Source of the DNA: Allobosea sp.
GTDB taxonomy: Bacteria > Pseudomonadota > Alphaproteobacteria > Rhizobiales > Beijerinckiaceae
Direction of reading: 5' to 3'
Assembly: GCF_017308015.1 (NCBI RefSeq)
Contig: NZ_JAFKFW010000002.1
Span: 310,001 to 374,000 of the forward strand
Length of the DNA: 64,000 bases
Each line of letters begins with the position of its first letter. The stretch's first letter is position 1. The notes below the pieces were generated by a model. That model saw only the letters and a list, made by a program, of their open reading frames with translations, had not been told where the DNA came from and searched no databases. A program made the translations under genes and the position numbers. This document shows positions 24,037-34,331 of this stretch, piece after piece.

Positions 24037-26010
24037 ATGAACTCGGCTGCCCCATCCGACCTTCCCTATCTCGACGCCTTCGCGGCGCCGTCGCATGACG
24101 CGTGGCGCGCGGCGGTCGACAAGGTCCTGAAAGGCGCCGATTTCGAGAAGAAGCTCGTCGGCCGCACCGCTGACGGCATCCGCATCGAGCCGCTCTATCC
24201 TGCCGCCGCCGCGCCTGCTCGTGCCCTGCGCGCCGAGACCGGGCGCTGGCATGTCGCCGCCCGGCTCGATCATCCGCAACCCGACGCAGCGCGGACGCTG
24301 GCTCTCGCCGATCTGGAGGGCGGCGCCGACACGCTCACGATCAGCTTCGCCGGGGCACTGGCGGCGCGCGGCTACGGCCTCGTCGCCGACGATGTCGCGA
24401 CGCTCGATGCCGCGCTCCAGGGCGTGATGCTGGACCTGATCCGCCTGCGCCTCGATCCCGCCCCGCAAGGCCGCATCAACGCCTTGCTGCTCGCCGCCCT
24501 GATCGAGAAGCGCGGCCATGCGGCCAGCGAGGTCTCCGTCTCTTTCGGCCTCGATCCGATCGGCGTCTTCGCCGGCCGCGGCTCGCTCGCGGCCGCATGG
24601 CCCGAGCTTGGTCGCCGGCTCGCGGCCACCATCCGCACTCTGAAGGAACGCGGCTTCGCCGGGCCGTTCATAGAGATCGACAGCCGCCCCTACCACGAAG
24701 CCGGCGCCAGCGAGGCGCAGGAGCTCGGCGCGGTGCTCGCCACGGCAGTCGCCTATCTGCGCACGCTGGAAGCGCAGGGGATGAGCCTGTCAGAGGCGCG
24801 TGATGCGCTGGCCTTCACGCTGGTCGCCGATACCGACGAGTTCCTGACGGTGGCGAAATTCCGGGCCGCCCGCCTGCTCTGGAACCGCATTCAGCAAGCC
24901 TGCGGCCTGGTGCCGAAACCGGCCCGTATCCATGCCGAGACCGCCTGGCGCTCGCTGACGAAGCGCGACCCGAACGTCAACCTGCTGCGCGGCACCGTCG
25001 CTGCGTTCGCGGCCGGGGTCGGCGGCGCCGATTCGATCGCGGTCCAGCCCTTCACCGCCGCGCTCGGCCTGCCGGATGCCTTCGCACGCCGCGTCGCCCG
25101 CAATACCCAGCTCATCCTGCTCGAAGAGAGCAATCTCTGGCGCGTCGCCGATCCTGCCGCGGGCGCGGGCGGCTTCGAGGCGCTGACGCAGACGCTCTGC
25201 GAGCAGGGCTGGCTGGCCTTCCAGGAGATCGAGCGGCAGCGCAGCGGCGATCTATCCGGTATCGTCGCCTCCCTGGTCGAGGGCCATCTCCAGAAGACGC
25301 TCGTCGAACAGCGCACCGCCCGCGCCAAGGCGGTGGCGACGCGGCGCGAACCGATCACCGGCACCAGCGAATTCCCGAATATCCGCGAGGAAACCGCCAA
25401 GGTACTCGCCATCTCGCCGGTCAAGCTCGACGGCAAGCGCGTTCAAGGCAGCCTTGCCGAGCGCAACCAGGGCGAGATCATCCGCTCCTTCGTCGATGGC
25501 GCCGGTCGGGCCGATGCGTTGGCTGCGCCTGCCGCGGGCCTGCGCGCGGAGCCCCTGCCTTCGCTCCGTCTGGCAGAGCCGTTCGAGGCGCTGCGCGACA
25601 AGGCCGATGCCCAGCCGAAGCGCCCGGTCGTCTTTCTGGCGACGCTCGGCCCGATCGCCGATTTCACAGCGCGGGCCGGCTTCGCCCGCAACCTGTTCGA
25701 ATCCGGCGGTTTGGCGGCGCCAAGCGGCGACGGCTTTGCCAGGGATGGTGCGACCGATCTCGATACGCTTGTGGGCGCCTTCCGCGCCTCGGGCGCGAAA
25801 CTCGCCTGCCTTTGCGGCTCGGACGCGGCCTATGCCGCCGAGGGCGCGGCGGCAGCCGAGGCGCTCGCCGAGGCCGGCGCAACTGTCTGGCTCGCCGGGC
25901 GCCCGGCCGAGCCCGAAGCCTTGAATAAGGCCGGCGTCGCCACGTTCATCTATATGGGCTGCGACGTGGTCGCGACGCTAGCGCAAGCGCAGGCCATAGC
26001 AGGCGCCTGA
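24037..26010 (+). CDS. mutA: Methylmalonyl-CoA mutase small (beta) subunit
   Basis: 657-residue non-catalytic subunit of methylmalonyl-CoA mutase, which interconverts (R)-methylmalonyl-CoA and succinyl-CoA. It shows the TIM-barrel subunit body ([20 protein letters not shown] at residues ~35-55; [20 protein letters not shown] in the middle). The C-terminal domain lacks the cobalamin-binding DxHxxG motif, as expected for this subunit. ATG 24037 has AGGAG upstream; an ATG at 23962 would add 25 residues outside the family consensus. The partner subunit is the second gene downstream, with thiD between. Confidence 0.93.
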   Translation: MNSAAPSDLPYLDAFAAPSHDAWRAAVDKVLKGADFEKKLVGRTADGIRIEPLYPAAAAPARALRAETGRWHVAARLDHPQPDAARTLALADLEGGADTLTISFAGALAARGYGLVADDVATLDAALQGVMLDLIRLRLDPAPQGRINALLLAALIEKRGHAASEVSVSFGLDPIGVFAGRGSLAAAWPELGRRLAATIRTLKERGFAGPFIEIDSRPYHEAGASEAQELGAVLATAVAYLRTLEAQGMSLSEARDALAFTLVADTDEFLTVAKFRAARLLWNRIQQACGLVPKPARIHAETAWRSLTKRDPNVNLLRGTVAAFAAGVGGADSIAVQPFTAALGLPDAFARRVARNTQLILLEESNLWRVADPAAGAGGFEALTQTLCEQGWLAFQEIERQRSGDLSGIVASLVEGHLQKTLVEQRTARAKAVATRREPITGTSEFPNIREETAKVLAISPVKLDGKRVQGSLAERNQGEIIRSFVDGAGRADALAAPAAGLRAEPLPSLRLAEPFEALRDKADAQPKRPVVFLATLGPIADFTARAGFARNLFESGGLAAPSGDGFARDGATDLDTLVGAFRASGAKLACLCGSDAAYAAEGAAAAEALAEAGATVWLAGRPAEPEALNKAGVATFIYMGCDVVATLAQAQAIAGA

Positions 26011-26024
26011 CCGGAGACAAGAGT

Positions 26025-26849
26025 TTGACTGCCATCGCCCTCACCATCGCCGGCTCGGATTCAAGCGGCGGCGCCGGCATCCAGGCCGATCTCAAGACCT
26101 TCGCGGCTCATCAGGTCTATGGCGCCAGCGTCATCGTCGCACTGACTGCGCAGAATACCAGGGGCGTCAGCGCCATCCATGCCGTACCGCGCGATTTCGT
26201 CGCCCAGCAGATGGACGCTGTGTTCGAGGATCTCGATGTCGGCTCGGTTAAGATCGGCATGCTCGCGACCGCCGAGCTGATCGAGACGGTCGCTGCCGGG
26301 CTGAAGCGCCATGGCGCGAAGAATGTCGTGCTCGATCCCGTGATGATCGCGGCCTCCGGCGCGCGGCTGCTGGAAAGCGCGGCGGTCGAGGCAATCCGCA
26401 CGCATCTCTTCCCGCTTGCGACCCTGATCACGCCGAACCTACCGGAAGCCGCGGCCCTGCTCGGCACCAGCGCTGCCGAGACCGACGAGGCAATGGACGA
26501 GCAGGCCGAGAAGCTCGCCGCGCTCGGTGCAGCCAACGTCCTGGTCAAGGGCGGGCACGGCACCGGCGATATCAGCAGCGACCTGCTTTTGCTCGCGGGC
26601 GGCGCGCGCCAGCGCTTCAACGCGCCACGGCTCGCGACGCACAATACCCATGGCACCGGTTGCACGCTCTCATCCGCAATCGCCGCCAACCTCGCCAAGG
26701 GGCTGGCGCTGCCAGAGGCGGTCGGCCATGCCAAGACCTATATCTCGGCCGCCATCGCTGCCGCCGACGAGATTCCGGTTGGCCACGGCCATGGACCGGT
26801 CCATCATTTCCATCATTGGTGGGACAGGACCGACGGGAGCAAGCCATGA
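26025..26849 (+). CDS. thiD: Hydroxymethylpyrimidine/phosphomethylpyrimidine kinase
   Basis: 274-residue ribokinase-like HMP/HMP-P kinase of thiamine biosynthesis. The N-terminal [19 protein letters not shown] and the C-terminal anion-hole motif [20 protein letters not shown] are diagnostic. It starts with TTG at 26025, 14 nt after mutA, and its stop overlaps the mutB ATG by four bases. A His-rich C-terminal tail ([16 protein letters not shown]) is notable. Placement between two mutase subunit genes is unusual; a metabolic link is not obvious. Confidence 0.94.
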   Translation: MTAIALTIAGSDSSGGAGIQADLKTFAAHQVYGASVIVALTAQNTRGVSAIHAVPRDFVAQQMDAVFEDLDVGSVKIGMLATAELIETVAAGLKRHGAKNVVLDPVMIAASGARLLESAAVEAIRTHLFPLATLITPNLPEAAALLGTSAAETDEAMDEQAEKLAALGAANVLVKGGHGTGDISSDLLLLAGGARQRFNAPRLATHNTHGTGCTLSSAIAANLAKGLALPEAVGHAKTYISAAIAAADEIPVGHGHGPVHHFHHWWDRTDGSKP

Positions 26850-29011
26850 CCGCGATCCCGGATTTCACGAAGCTCGCCTACGCCGCCGGGGCGCGCCCGG
26901 CTGCCAGCGCTCTGCCCTCGGGCGAAGCCTGGCAGACACCCGAGGATATCCCGGTCAAACCGGTCTACATTGCTGCCGACCGTGACGGCCTGCCCTTCGT
27001 CGAGACGCTGCCGGGCATCGCGCCCTATCTGCGTGGCCCCTACCCGACGATGTATGTCAACCAGCCCTGGACGATCCGGCAATATGCCGGCTTCTCCACG
27101 GCCGAGGATTCGAACGCCTTCTACCGGCGCAACCTCGCTGCCGGGCAAAAGGGCCTCTCGGTCGCCTTCGATCTCGCGACCCATCGCGGCTACGATTCCG
27201 ATCATCCGCGCGTCGCCGGCGATGTCGGCATGGCCGGCGTCGCGATCGACTCGATCTACGACATGCGCACGCTGTTCTCCGGCATCCCGCTCGACCAGAT
27301 GAGCGTGTCGATGACGATGAACGGCGCGGTGCTGCCGGTTCTGGCGCTCTATATCGTCGCGGCCGAAGAACAGGGCGTGCCACAGGCCAAGCTCTCGGGG
27401 ACCATCCAGAACGACATCCTCAAGGAGTTCATGGTCCGCAACACCTATATCTACCCGCCCTCGCCCTCGATGCGGATCATCGGCGATATCTTCGCCTTCA
27501 CCTCGGCCAACATGCCGAAGTTCAACTCGATCTCGATCTCCGGCTATCACATGCAGGAGGCCGGGGCGACGCAGGACCTCGAGCTCGGCTACACGCTGGC
27601 CGACGGCGTCGAGTACATCCGCGCCGGCCAGCGCGCGGGCCTCAGCGTCGATGTCTTCGCGCCGCGCCTGTCCTTCTTCTGGGCGATCGGCATGAACTTC
27701 TTCATGGAAGTCGCCAAGATGCGCGCCGCCCGGCTGATCTGGGCCAAGCTGGTCAAGGATTTCGGGGCCCAGAACGAGAAATCCCTGCCCCTGCGCACCC
27801 ATTGCCAGACGTCTGGCTGGTCGCTGACGGCGCAGGACGTGTTCAACAACGTGCCGCGCACCATGATCGAGGCGATGGCGGCGACTCAAGGCCATACCCA
27901 GTCGCTCCACACCAACGCGCTCGATGAGGCACTGGCGCTACCGACCGATTTCTCGGCCCGCATCGCCCGCAACACCCAGATCCTGCTGCAGCAGGAGAGC
28001 GGCACGACCCGGATCATCGATCCCTGGGGCGGCTCCTATTACGTCGAACGGCTTACCGCGGAACTCGCCGAAAAGGCCTGGGGCCACATCCAGGAGGTCG
28101 AGAAGTTAGGGGGCATGGCCAAGGCGATCGAGGCCGGCATCCCGAAGCTGCGCATCGAGGAGGCGGCCGCCAAGACGCAGGCCCGCATCGATGGCGGCCA
28201 GCAGGCGATCATCGGCGTCAACTGCTACAAGCCGGAAAGCGAAGCGGCGATCGACGTGCTCAAGGTCGACAATGCTGCCGTACGCACCCAGCAGCTCGAC
28301 AAGCTGAAGCGCCTCAAGGCCGAGCGCAACGAGAGCGAGGTCGATGCCGCGCTGACGGCGCTGACCAATGGCGCAGCCGGCAACGGCAACCTGCTCGATC
28401 TTGCGGTCAAGGCCGCCCGCGCCAAGGCCACCGTCGGTGAGATTTCGCTGGCGATGGAGAAGGTCTTCGGGCGCCACAGGGCCGAGATCAAGGCGATCTC
28501 CGGCGTCTACAAGCGGGAGGTCGGCGAGATGAACCCAGCCGTGACGCGTGTCCAGATCATGTGCGAGGCCTTCGAGGAGGCCGATGGGCGCCGCCCGCGT
28601 ATCCTCGTCGCCAAGATGGGCCAGGACGGGCATGATCGCGGCCAGAAGGTCATCGCCTCGGCCTTCGCCGATCTCGGCTTCGATGTCGATATCGGCCCGC
28701 TCTTCGCAACGCCTGACGAGGCGGCGCGGCAGGCCGTCGAGAACGACGTCCATATCGTCGGCGTCTCGTCGCTGGCGGCAGGGCATCTGACGCTGGTGCC
28801 GGAGCTGAAGGCCGCGCTCGCCAAGGCCGGCCGGCCCGACATCATGATCGTGGTCGGCGGCGTCATCCCGCCCCAGGATTTCGACGCCCTGATCGAAGCC
28901 GGTGCTTCAGCGATCTTCCCGCCCGGCACGGTCATCGCCGACGCTGCCGAGAAGCTGCTGCAGGAATTGAACGAGCGCCTCGGATACGCCCAGCGGACGG
29001 CTGCTGAATAA
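26846..29011 (+). CDS. mutB: Methylmalonyl-CoA mutase large (alpha) subunit
   Basis: 721-residue catalytic, adenosylcobalamin-dependent subunit. The substrate barrel carries [20 protein letters not shown] (residues ~65-85), [18 protein letters not shown] and [19 protein letters not shown]. The C-terminal cobalamin domain contains the ligand motif DGHDRG in [16 protein letters not shown] (about residue 590). Together with MutA it completes propionyl-CoA assimilation to succinyl-CoA. The ATG overlaps the thiD stop (ATGA). A strong hairpin terminator follows 6 nt after the stop. The GTPase chaperone MeaB is encoded at 39547. Confidence 0.96.
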   Translation: MTAIPDFTKLAYAAGARPAASALPSGEAWQTPEDIPVKPVYIAADRDGLPFVETLPGIAPYLRGPYPTMYVNQPWTIRQYAGFSTAEDSNAFYRRNLAAGQKGLSVAFDLATHRGYDSDHPRVAGDVGMAGVAIDSIYDMRTLFSGIPLDQMSVSMTMNGAVLPVLALYIVAAEEQGVPQAKLSGTIQNDILKEFMVRNTYIYPPSPSMRIIGDIFAFTSANMPKFNSISISGYHMQEAGATQDLELGYTLADGVEYIRAGQRAGLSVDVFAPRLSFFWAIGMNFFMEVAKMRAARLIWAKLVKDFGAQNEKSLPLRTHCQTSGWSLTAQDVFNNVPRTMIEAMAATQGHTQSLHTNALDEALALPTDFSARIARNTQILLQQESGTTRIIDPWGGSYYVERLTAELAEKAWGHIQEVEKLGGMAKAIEAGIPKLRIEEAAAKTQARIDGGQQAIIGVNCYKPESEAAIDVLKVDNAAVRTQQLDKLKRLKAERNESEVDAALTALTNGAAGNGNLLDLAVKAARAKATVGEISLAMEKVFGRHRAEIKAISGVYKREVGEMNPAVTRVQIMCEAFEEADGRRPRILVAKMGQDGHDRGQKVIASAFADLGFDVDIGPLFATPDEAARQAVENDVHIVGVSSLAAGHLTLVPELKAALAKAGRPDIMIVVGGVIPPQDFDALIEAGASAIFPPGTVIADAAEKLLQELNERLGYAQRTAAE

Positions 29012-29016
29012 AAGAA

Positions 29017-29046
29017 GGCGGGCGCTGCCAGCCGGCAGCGCCCGCC
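29017..29046. terminator. Bidirectional intrinsic terminator
   Basis: A perfect 13-bp stem, GGCGGGCGCTGCC / GGCAGCGCCCGCC, with a 4-nt loop lies between the convergent mutB and the small minus-strand gene. Read on the minus strand it is followed by TTCTTTTATT, a good T-tract; on the plus strand the tract is absent. Confidence 0.85.
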
Positions 29047-29073
29047 CCATGATCACGACCGACGTGGCGACAC

Positions 29074-29343
29074 TTACCGCCAGCCGTAACCATAGCCGTA
29101 GCGCGGCGGAGGCGGCCGCATGCCGTAACCGTCAGAATAGCGATGCCAGCGGCGCTGACCCCAGAAGCCGTGGACGGCGGGCGGCGCGGGGCGCCAGCCG
29201 TAGCCATAGGCCGGACGCTCAGAGCTGCGCCCGTAGCCACCAAAGGCCTGGGCCTCGCCGGACCCGGCGAAGGTCGAAAAGGCGAGAACGGCACCGCCGA
29301 AAGCGAGCGCGGTCAAACCGATCCGGGTGCGATTGCCAAACAT
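29074..29343 (-). CDS. Small secreted Tyr/Gly/Arg/Pro-rich protein
   Basis: 89 aa with a signal peptide (TALAFGGAVLAFSTFAGS, about residues 10-27, with AQA before the predicted cut). The mature part is low complexity and rich in Tyr-Gly, Arg, Pro and Trp (AYGYGWRPAPPAVHGFWGQR, ending YGYGYGWR). Such small GYG-rich exported proteins are common in rhizobia and have no assigned role. Convergent with mutB and downstream of potI with its own gap of 97 nt. The function is unknown. Confidence 0.75.
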   Translation of the reverse strand: MFGNRTRIGLTALAFGGAVLAFSTFAGSGEAQAFGGYGRSSERPAYGYGWRPAPPAVHGFWGQRRWHRYSDGYGMRPPPPRYGYGYGWR

Positions 29344-29404
29344 GATCTCACGTCCTGTTCCGGCAGGGATCGCCCCGCCACGGATCGGACATTCGCAGAT
29401 CGAG

Positions 29405-29434
29405 GCTGAACGGGCTTTGAGGGAGCCGTTCAGC
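29405..29434 (-). terminator. Hairpin downstream of potI
   Basis: A perfect 9-bp inverted repeat, GCTGAACGG / CCGTTCAGC, with a 12-nt loop lies 7 nt after the potI stop. No T-run follows on the minus strand, so it may be a weak or Rho-assisted terminator, or an mRNA-end stabiliser. Confidence 0.5.
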
Positions 29435-29440
29435 AGCCGT

Positions 29441-30229
29441 TTATCTATCGGAGAGTTGCTGCCGCTTCAGCAGCAGCGAGGCTGCGATCACGACGACGGC
29501 GACAGCCCCGATCATGATCGTGCAGGCGGCGTTGATCTCCGGCGAAACGCCAAGCTTGACCGCTGAATAGAGCCGCATCGGCAGCGTCGTCGCTCCCGGG
29601 CCCGTCGTGAAGCTCGCAATGACGAGATCATCGAGCGAAAGCGTGAAGGCGAGCATCCAGGCTGCGGCCACCGCCGGCCAGATCAGTGGCAGGGTCACGG
29701 TCCAGAAGGTGACGAAGGGCGTCGCGCCGAGATCCTGCGCCGCTTCCTCCAGCGAACGATCGAAGCCTACGAGCCGGGACTGCACGACGATGCAGGCAAA
29801 TCCCAGGCTGAAGGTTGCGTGGGCGATCGTCACCGTCCAGAAGCCGCGCTCGACATCGACGGCGACGAAGAACAGCAGCAGCGACAGGCCCGTCACCACC
29901 TCGGGCATGACCAGCGGCGCCAGTACCATGCCGGAGAACATGGTGCGCCCCATGAAACGACCATGGCGCGCCAGCGCGAGAGCGGCGAGCGTGCCGAGGA
30001 CCGTCGCCAGCGTCGCCGAGACGAAGCCGAGGCGAATCGAGAGCCAGGCTGCATCGAGCAGCGGCTCATTCTGCATCAGCGCGCCGTACCAATGCGTCGA
30101 GAAACCGCCCCAGACCGTTACCAGCCGCGAGGCGTTGAAGGAATAGGCGACGAGCGTCAGGATCGGCAGGTAGAGGAAAGCGAAGCCGACGACCAGCGCG
30201 AGGATCAATCCGGGACCGAGCCGGCTCAT
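29441..30229 (-). CDS. potI: Putrescine/spermidine ABC transporter permease
   Basis: 262-residue inner-membrane permease of the MetI-like fold with about six TM segments (FAFLYLPILTLVAYSF near the N-terminus). The EAA loop reads SLEEAAQDLGATPFVTFWTV and then TLPLIWPA. It is the last gene of a four-gene potFGHI operon; its ATG overlaps the potH stop by 4 nt. The order and pairing with PotF favour putrescine, but other polyamines are possible. Confidence 0.92.
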   Translation of the reverse strand: MSRLGPGLILALVVGFAFLYLPILTLVAYSFNASRLVTVWGGFSTHWYGALMQNEPLLDAAWLSIRLGFVSATLATVLGTLAALALARHGRFMGRTMFSGMVLAPLVMPEVVTGLSLLLFFVAVDVERGFWTVTIAHATFSLGFACIVVQSRLVGFDRSLEEAAQDLGATPFVTFWTVTLPLIWPAVAAAWMLAFTLSLDDLVIASFTTGPGATTLPMRLYSAVKLGVSPEINAACTIMIGAVAVVVIAASLLLKRQQLSDR

Positions 30230-31128
30230 GCCGCCATCTCCCGCTGCAACCGCGCCCGCTGGAGCAGGACGAGCGGCAGCACCAGCACGACGAGCAGCAC
30301 CACGGCCACCGCCGAAGCCAAAGGCCAGTCGCGGTTCGAGAAGAACTCGCCCCAGAGCACCTTGCCGATCATGACCGTGTCGGGGCCGCCCAGCAGGTCC
30401 GGGATGACGAACTCGCCTACCGCCGGGATGAAGACCAGTGCGGAACCAGCCAGAATGCCCGGCAGCGAGAGCGGCAACGTCACCGTCAGGAAGGCGGTGA
30501 CCGGCGTGGCGCCGAGATCGGCGGCCGCCTCGAGCAGGCCGCGATCGAGCTTCTCCAGCGTGGCGAAGAGCGGCAGCACCATGAAGGGCAGATAGGAATA
30601 GACCATGCCGAGCAGCACAGCCACTTCCGTATTGAGCAGGCGCAGCGGCTCCCCCTCAAAGCCGAGCAGACCAAGCGCCGCATCGAGCAGCCCGTCCGGT
30701 CGCAGGATACCGATCCACGCGTAGACGCGGATCAGAAAGGACGTCCAGAACGGCAGGATGATGAAGACGAGCAGAATACCGCGCCAGCGCGCCGGCACCG
30801 ACGCCATGGCATAGGCGAGCGGATAGCCGATCGCGAGGGCCAAAACGGTGGTCAAGGCTGCGATGCGGAGTGAATAGAGATAGCTTTGCCAGTAGAGCGG
30901 GTCGTCTCCGAGCAGGGTGAAATTCGCCAGGTCGAGCTGGGAAATGAATTCGCCGAGCTGAGCCAGCCCTTCCCAATGCGGCGCATAGGGAGGCAGCGCC
31001 GTCTCGGCCTGCGAGAAAGCCATGCGCAACACGATGGCGAAGGGCACGAGGAAGAACAGCGCCAGCCAGACGTAAGGGACGGCAACGACCAGCCGGCCGA
31101 GCCGCTGCAGCGGAGCGACCGCGCTCAT
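30226..31128 (-). CDS. potH: Putrescine/spermidine ABC transporter permease
   Basis: 300-residue permease with about six TM segments. The EAA loop is GLLEAAADLGATPVTAF followed by LTVTLPLSLPGI. A periplasmic loop follows the first TM segment (AETALPPYAPHWEGL), as in PotH/PotB. ATG overlaps the potG stop (ATGA) and its own stop overlaps potI, so the membrane subunits are translated in a coupled chain. Confidence 0.92.
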   Translation of the reverse strand: MSAVAPLQRLGRLVVAVPYVWLALFFLVPFAIVLRMAFSQAETALPPYAPHWEGLAQLGEFISQLDLANFTLLGDDPLYWQSYLYSLRIAALTTVLALAIGYPLAYAMASVPARWRGILLVFIILPFWTSFLIRVYAWIGILRPDGLLDAALGLLGFEGEPLRLLNTEVAVLLGMVYSYLPFMVLPLFATLEKLDRGLLEAAADLGATPVTAFLTVTLPLSLPGILAGSALVFIPAVGEFVIPDLLGGPDTVMIGKVLWGEFFSNRDWPLASAVAVVLLVVLVLPLVLLQRARLQREMAA

Positions 31129-32279
31129 GGCGGCAGCACCACGCCAGCCTCGACATCCCAGGACAGCCAGATCTTGTCGTCCCAGGCGAAGGGCCGTGCC
31201 AGACGGCGCGTGCGGTTGGCGAGCGCAACCTTGACCAGTTGCCCGCGCTCCCCGCCGAGCATCACCTGGATCATGGTGAAGTCGCCGAGATAGCCGATGT
31301 CCCAGATCTCGCCTTCGACCTTGTTGACGGCCTGAGCCGGCTCGTCATGGCCGATCTCGATTTTCTCGGGCCGGATGCCGACAACCAGGGGCTCGCCCGG
31401 TCTCAGCGCTGGCGCATCCTCGTCGAGTTCGACGATACCTACATACGGCATCTCGGCCCGAACCAGATCGCCTTCCACGGCCGCAACACGGCCCTCGAAG
31501 ATGTTGATGTCGCCGACGAATTCCGCGACGTGGCGGCTGGCGGGCGCTTCGTAGATCACGTCGGGCGGGCCGATCTGGACAAGCTTGCCATGGTCCATCA
31601 CCGCCATACGGTCAGCCATGGTCATCGCCTCGTCCTGGTCGTGGGTAACGACCATGAAGGTCAGGCCGAGCTCGCTCTGCAGATCCATCAACTCGAACTG
31701 GGTCTGTTCGCGCAGCTTCTTGTCGAGAGCCGCCATCGGCTCGTCGAGCAGGAGCAGCTTCGGCCGCTTGGCGAGCGAGCGGGCGAGCGCGACGCGCTGA
31801 CGCTGGCCGCCGGAGAGCTGATGCGGCTTGCGGCCGCCGAAACCGGAGAGCTTGACCAGCGCCAGCATCTCCTCGACGCGCCGGTCGATCTCGGCGCGCG
31901 GCAATCCCTCCCGCTTCAGCCCGTAAGCAATGTTGCCCGCCACCGTCAGGTGAGGGAACAGTGCATACGACTGGAACATCATGTTGATCGGCCGCAGATG
32001 CGACGGAATACCGGTGATGTCCTGCCCGTCGAGCAGAATCCTGCCCTCGTCCGGCGTCTCGAAGCCGGCGAGCATGCGCATCAGCGTGGTCTTGCCGCAG
32101 CCTGATGGCCCGAGCAGCGCAAAGAACTCGCGCGGGTAGAGCGCGAGCGAGAGATCGCCGACCGCAGTGACGTTGCCGAAACGCTTGGTCACGCCCTCGA
32201 ACGAGACCAGCGGCTTCGCCGCCGGGTCGTTCCAGGGCTGAAAAGCCCGGCGTACGCTGCCGGGCGAGGTTTTCTTCAT
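31125..32279 (-). CDS. potG: Putrescine/spermidine ABC transporter ATP-binding protein
   Basis: 384-residue ABC ATPase. Walker A is GPSGCGKTTLMRMLAG (about residues 56-71), the signature is LSGGQRQRVALARSLA, and Walker B is LLLLDEPMAALD. The C-terminal TOBE domain (residues ~270-380) includes VVGIRPEKIEI. It energises polyamine uptake through PotH and PotI. It begins 25 nt after potF and overlaps potH by 4 nt. Confidence 0.94.
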   Translation of the reverse strand: MKKTSPGSVRRAFQPWNDPAAKPLVSFEGVTKRFGNVTAVGDLSLALYPREFFALLGPSGCGKTTLMRMLAGFETPDEGRILLDGQDITGIPSHLRPINMMFQSYALFPHLTVAGNIAYGLKREGLPRAEIDRRVEEMLALVKLSGFGGRKPHQLSGGQRQRVALARSLAKRPKLLLLDEPMAALDKKLREQTQFELMDLQSELGLTFMVVTHDQDEAMTMADRMAVMDHGKLVQIGPPDVIYEAPASRHVAEFVGDINIFEGRVAAVEGDLVRAEMPYVGIVELDEDAPALRPGEPLVVGIRPEKIEIGHDEPAQAVNKVEGEIWDIGYLGDFTMIQVMLGGERGQLVKVALANRTRRLARPFAWDDKIWLSWDVEAGVVLPP

Positions 32280-32304
32280 ACCGGTCGTCCCCGTCGAGAA
32301 CCGT

Positions 32305-33417
32305 TCACTTGCCGGTCTTGACGCGGGTCCAGAGCCGGTTGACCAACCGCTGGGACTTTTGGTCGTAGGGTGTGATCGTGTAGAGCCGCCCCATCACCTC
32401 GTCCGACGGATAGATGCCGGGATTGTCGCGCACCGCCGCAGAGAGCAGCGGCTTCGCTGCGATGTTGCCGCTGGCATACTGGATGAAGTCAGAGTTCTTC
32501 GCCGCCATTTCGGGCTTGTTGACGAAGTCGATGAACTTCAAGGCAGCCTCGACATTGCCCGCATCCTTCGGGATCACGAAGGAATCGAACCACATCAGCG
32601 CGCCTTCCTTCGGGATCGAATAGGCGATCTGGACGCCGTTCTTGGCCTCCTCGGCACGCTTCTTCGCCTGAAGGATGTCGCCGGAATAGCCGACGGCCAG
32701 GCAGATATCGCCATTAGCCAGAGCGTTGATGTACTCGGAAGAGTGGAATTTCTGGATATGCGGGCGGATCTTGCGCAGGAGTTCGCCGGCCTTGTTGAGA
32801 TCGGCTTCCTTCTTCGAATCGGGATCGAGCCCGAGATAGCGCAGCGCCGCGGGGAACATCTCCTCGACCGCGTCGAGCACATGGACACCGCAATTCGACA
32901 GCTTCTTGAGCTGGTCGGGCTCGAAGACGATCTTCCAGCTATCGATCACGGCATCGGGACCAAGCCGTTCCTTGACCTTGGCCACATTGTAGCCGACACC
33001 CGTCGTGCCCCACATGTAGTTCACGGCATATTTGTTGCCGGAATCGTACTTGCCGAGACGAGTCTGGATTTCGGGCCAGAGATTCTTGAGATTCGGCGCC
33101 TTGTCGCGGTCAACCGGCTGGTAGAGGCCGAGCGGAATATGGCGCGGCAGGAAGGACGCGGTGACGACGATCAGGTCATAGCCGGTCTTGCCGGCCAGAA
33201 GCTTGGTCTCCACCGTCTCCATCTGGTCGAAGGTGTCGTAGACGACGGTGATGCCGGTTTCCTTCTTGAAGGCGTCGAGCACTTCCGGATCGACATAATC
33301 CGACCAGTTGAAGATACGCAGCTGCTTGTCCTGCGCGGCCGCCGGCGCGGCGAGAAGTCCCAATCCGATCGCACAGGCGGCGATCGCCTCGGTCAGTCGC
33401 TTCGTCGTCTTTCCCAA
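32305..33417 (-). CDS. potF: Putrescine-binding periplasmic protein
   Basis: 370-residue extracellular solute-binding protein with a signal peptide (AIAACAIGLGLLAAPAAAQ, residues ~11-29). The mature protein begins DKQLRIFNWSDYVDPEVLDA; NWSDY is the PotF/PotD ligand-pocket start. Further family stretches are KYAVNYMWGTTGVGYN and NGDICLAVGYSGDI. It is the first gene of the potFGHI operon on the minus strand, divergent from the DUF3750 gene; the operon promoter should be in 33418-33560. Confidence 0.94.
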   Translation of the reverse strand: MGKTTKRLTEAIAACAIGLGLLAAPAAAQDKQLRIFNWSDYVDPEVLDAFKKETGITVVYDTFDQMETVETKLLAGKTGYDLIVVTASFLPRHIPLGLYQPVDRDKAPNLKNLWPEIQTRLGKYDSGNKYAVNYMWGTTGVGYNVAKVKERLGPDAVIDSWKIVFEPDQLKKLSNCGVHVLDAVEEMFPAALRYLGLDPDSKKEADLNKAGELLRKIRPHIQKFHSSEYINALANGDICLAVGYSGDILQAKKRAEEAKNGVQIAYSIPKEGALMWFDSFVIPKDAGNVEAALKFIDFVNKPEMAAKNSDFIQYASGNIAAKPLLSAAVRDNPGIYPSDEVMGRLYTITPYDQKSQRLVNRLWTRVKTGK

Positions 33418-33582
33418 TCCGCCCCTCCATCATGTTGGCGCGCGCACGCTACCAGCTTTCGTTTCGGCATCAACCGCCAACGACCAGGTTCGGAATGGCT
33501 GCACACAGGCGAAGCGCGCCTGACGCAACCGTGATGTGCCGGGTTCTTGCCGGCGTGCGACGGCATGCACATACCGAAAAGC

Positions 33583-34320
33583 ATGCGTCTGCTCCGCCGC
33601 ATCCTGCTATTCTTCGCGATCGCGTTCCTGCTGCCGCTCGCAAGTCACGCGGGCTGGTGGATTTGGCAGTCGCATGCACCAGACTGGCGGCGGGCCGACT
33701 GGACCAGCGCAAAGCTGCTCCCTCCAGCCTCGGTCGAACCGGAGGCGAGCGTGCATGTCTTCGCCGCACGCGTCGGTCGCTGGCGCGGGATCTTCGCCCA
33801 TCATTCCTGGATCGTTGTGAAGGAACGGGGCGCCAGCGCCTATACACGCTTCGACGTCGTCGGCTGGGGCGCGCCACTCAGGGTCAATCATCGCGAGGCC
33901 GACGGCCGCTGGTTCGGCAACACGCCCGAGTCCGTCGCCGAAATTCGTGGCGAAGCGGCGGAGCACCTGATTCCGCGTATCCGCGCGGCCGTGACCGCTT
34001 ACACCTATTCCAGCCCCGGCAGCTATATCGCCTGGCCGGGGCCGAACTCGAACAGCTTCGTCCAGTACGTCATGGCGGAGGTGCCCGAGCTTCAGCAGGC
34101 GCTGCCACCGACGGCGCTGGGGAAGGATTGGCGGGCCGACGGGCTCTTCGCCGGGCTGACCGCCAGCCGCACGGGCGTCCAGGCCTCGCTCTACGGGCTT
34201 GCCGGCGTCACCGTCGGCTGGGTGGAGGGCATCGAGATCAACATGTTCGGCCTAGTCGCCGGGTTCGACCTGCGCAGCCCGGCGCTGAAGCTGCCGGGCT
34301 GGGGGCGGGTCGGAGCCTAG
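33583..34320 (+). CDS. DUF3750 membrane-anchored protein
   Basis: 245 aa from ATG 33583 (in-frame ATGs at 33565 and 33547 are alternatives). An N-terminal TM/signal segment (ILLFFAIAFLLPLASHAGWW) precedes a periplasmic domain with AHHSWIVVKERG and SPGSYIAWPGPNSNSFVQYV, the conserved blocks of DUF3750. The C-terminus contains GLAGVTVGWVEGIEINMFGL. The family has no established function. Its stop is 11 nt from the stop of the convergent gamma-lyase gene. Confidence 0.87.
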   Translation: MRLLRRILLFFAIAFLLPLASHAGWWIWQSHAPDWRRADWTSAKLLPPASVEPEASVHVFAARVGRWRGIFAHHSWIVVKERGASAYTRFDVVGWGAPLRVNHREADGRWFGNTPESVAEIRGEAAEHLIPRIRAAVTAYTYSSPGSYIAWPGPNSNSFVQYVMAEVPELQQALPPTALGKDWRADGLFAGLTASRTGVQASLYGLAGVTVGWVEGIEINMFGLVAGFDLRSPALKLPGWGRVGA

Positions 34321-34331
34321 TCTCGAAGCGG

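Noticed and set aside
29017-29046. Riboswitch or small RNA after mutB
   Set aside because: The sequence is a plain inverted repeat with a 4-nt loop and a T-tract on the minus strand, so a terminator explains it.
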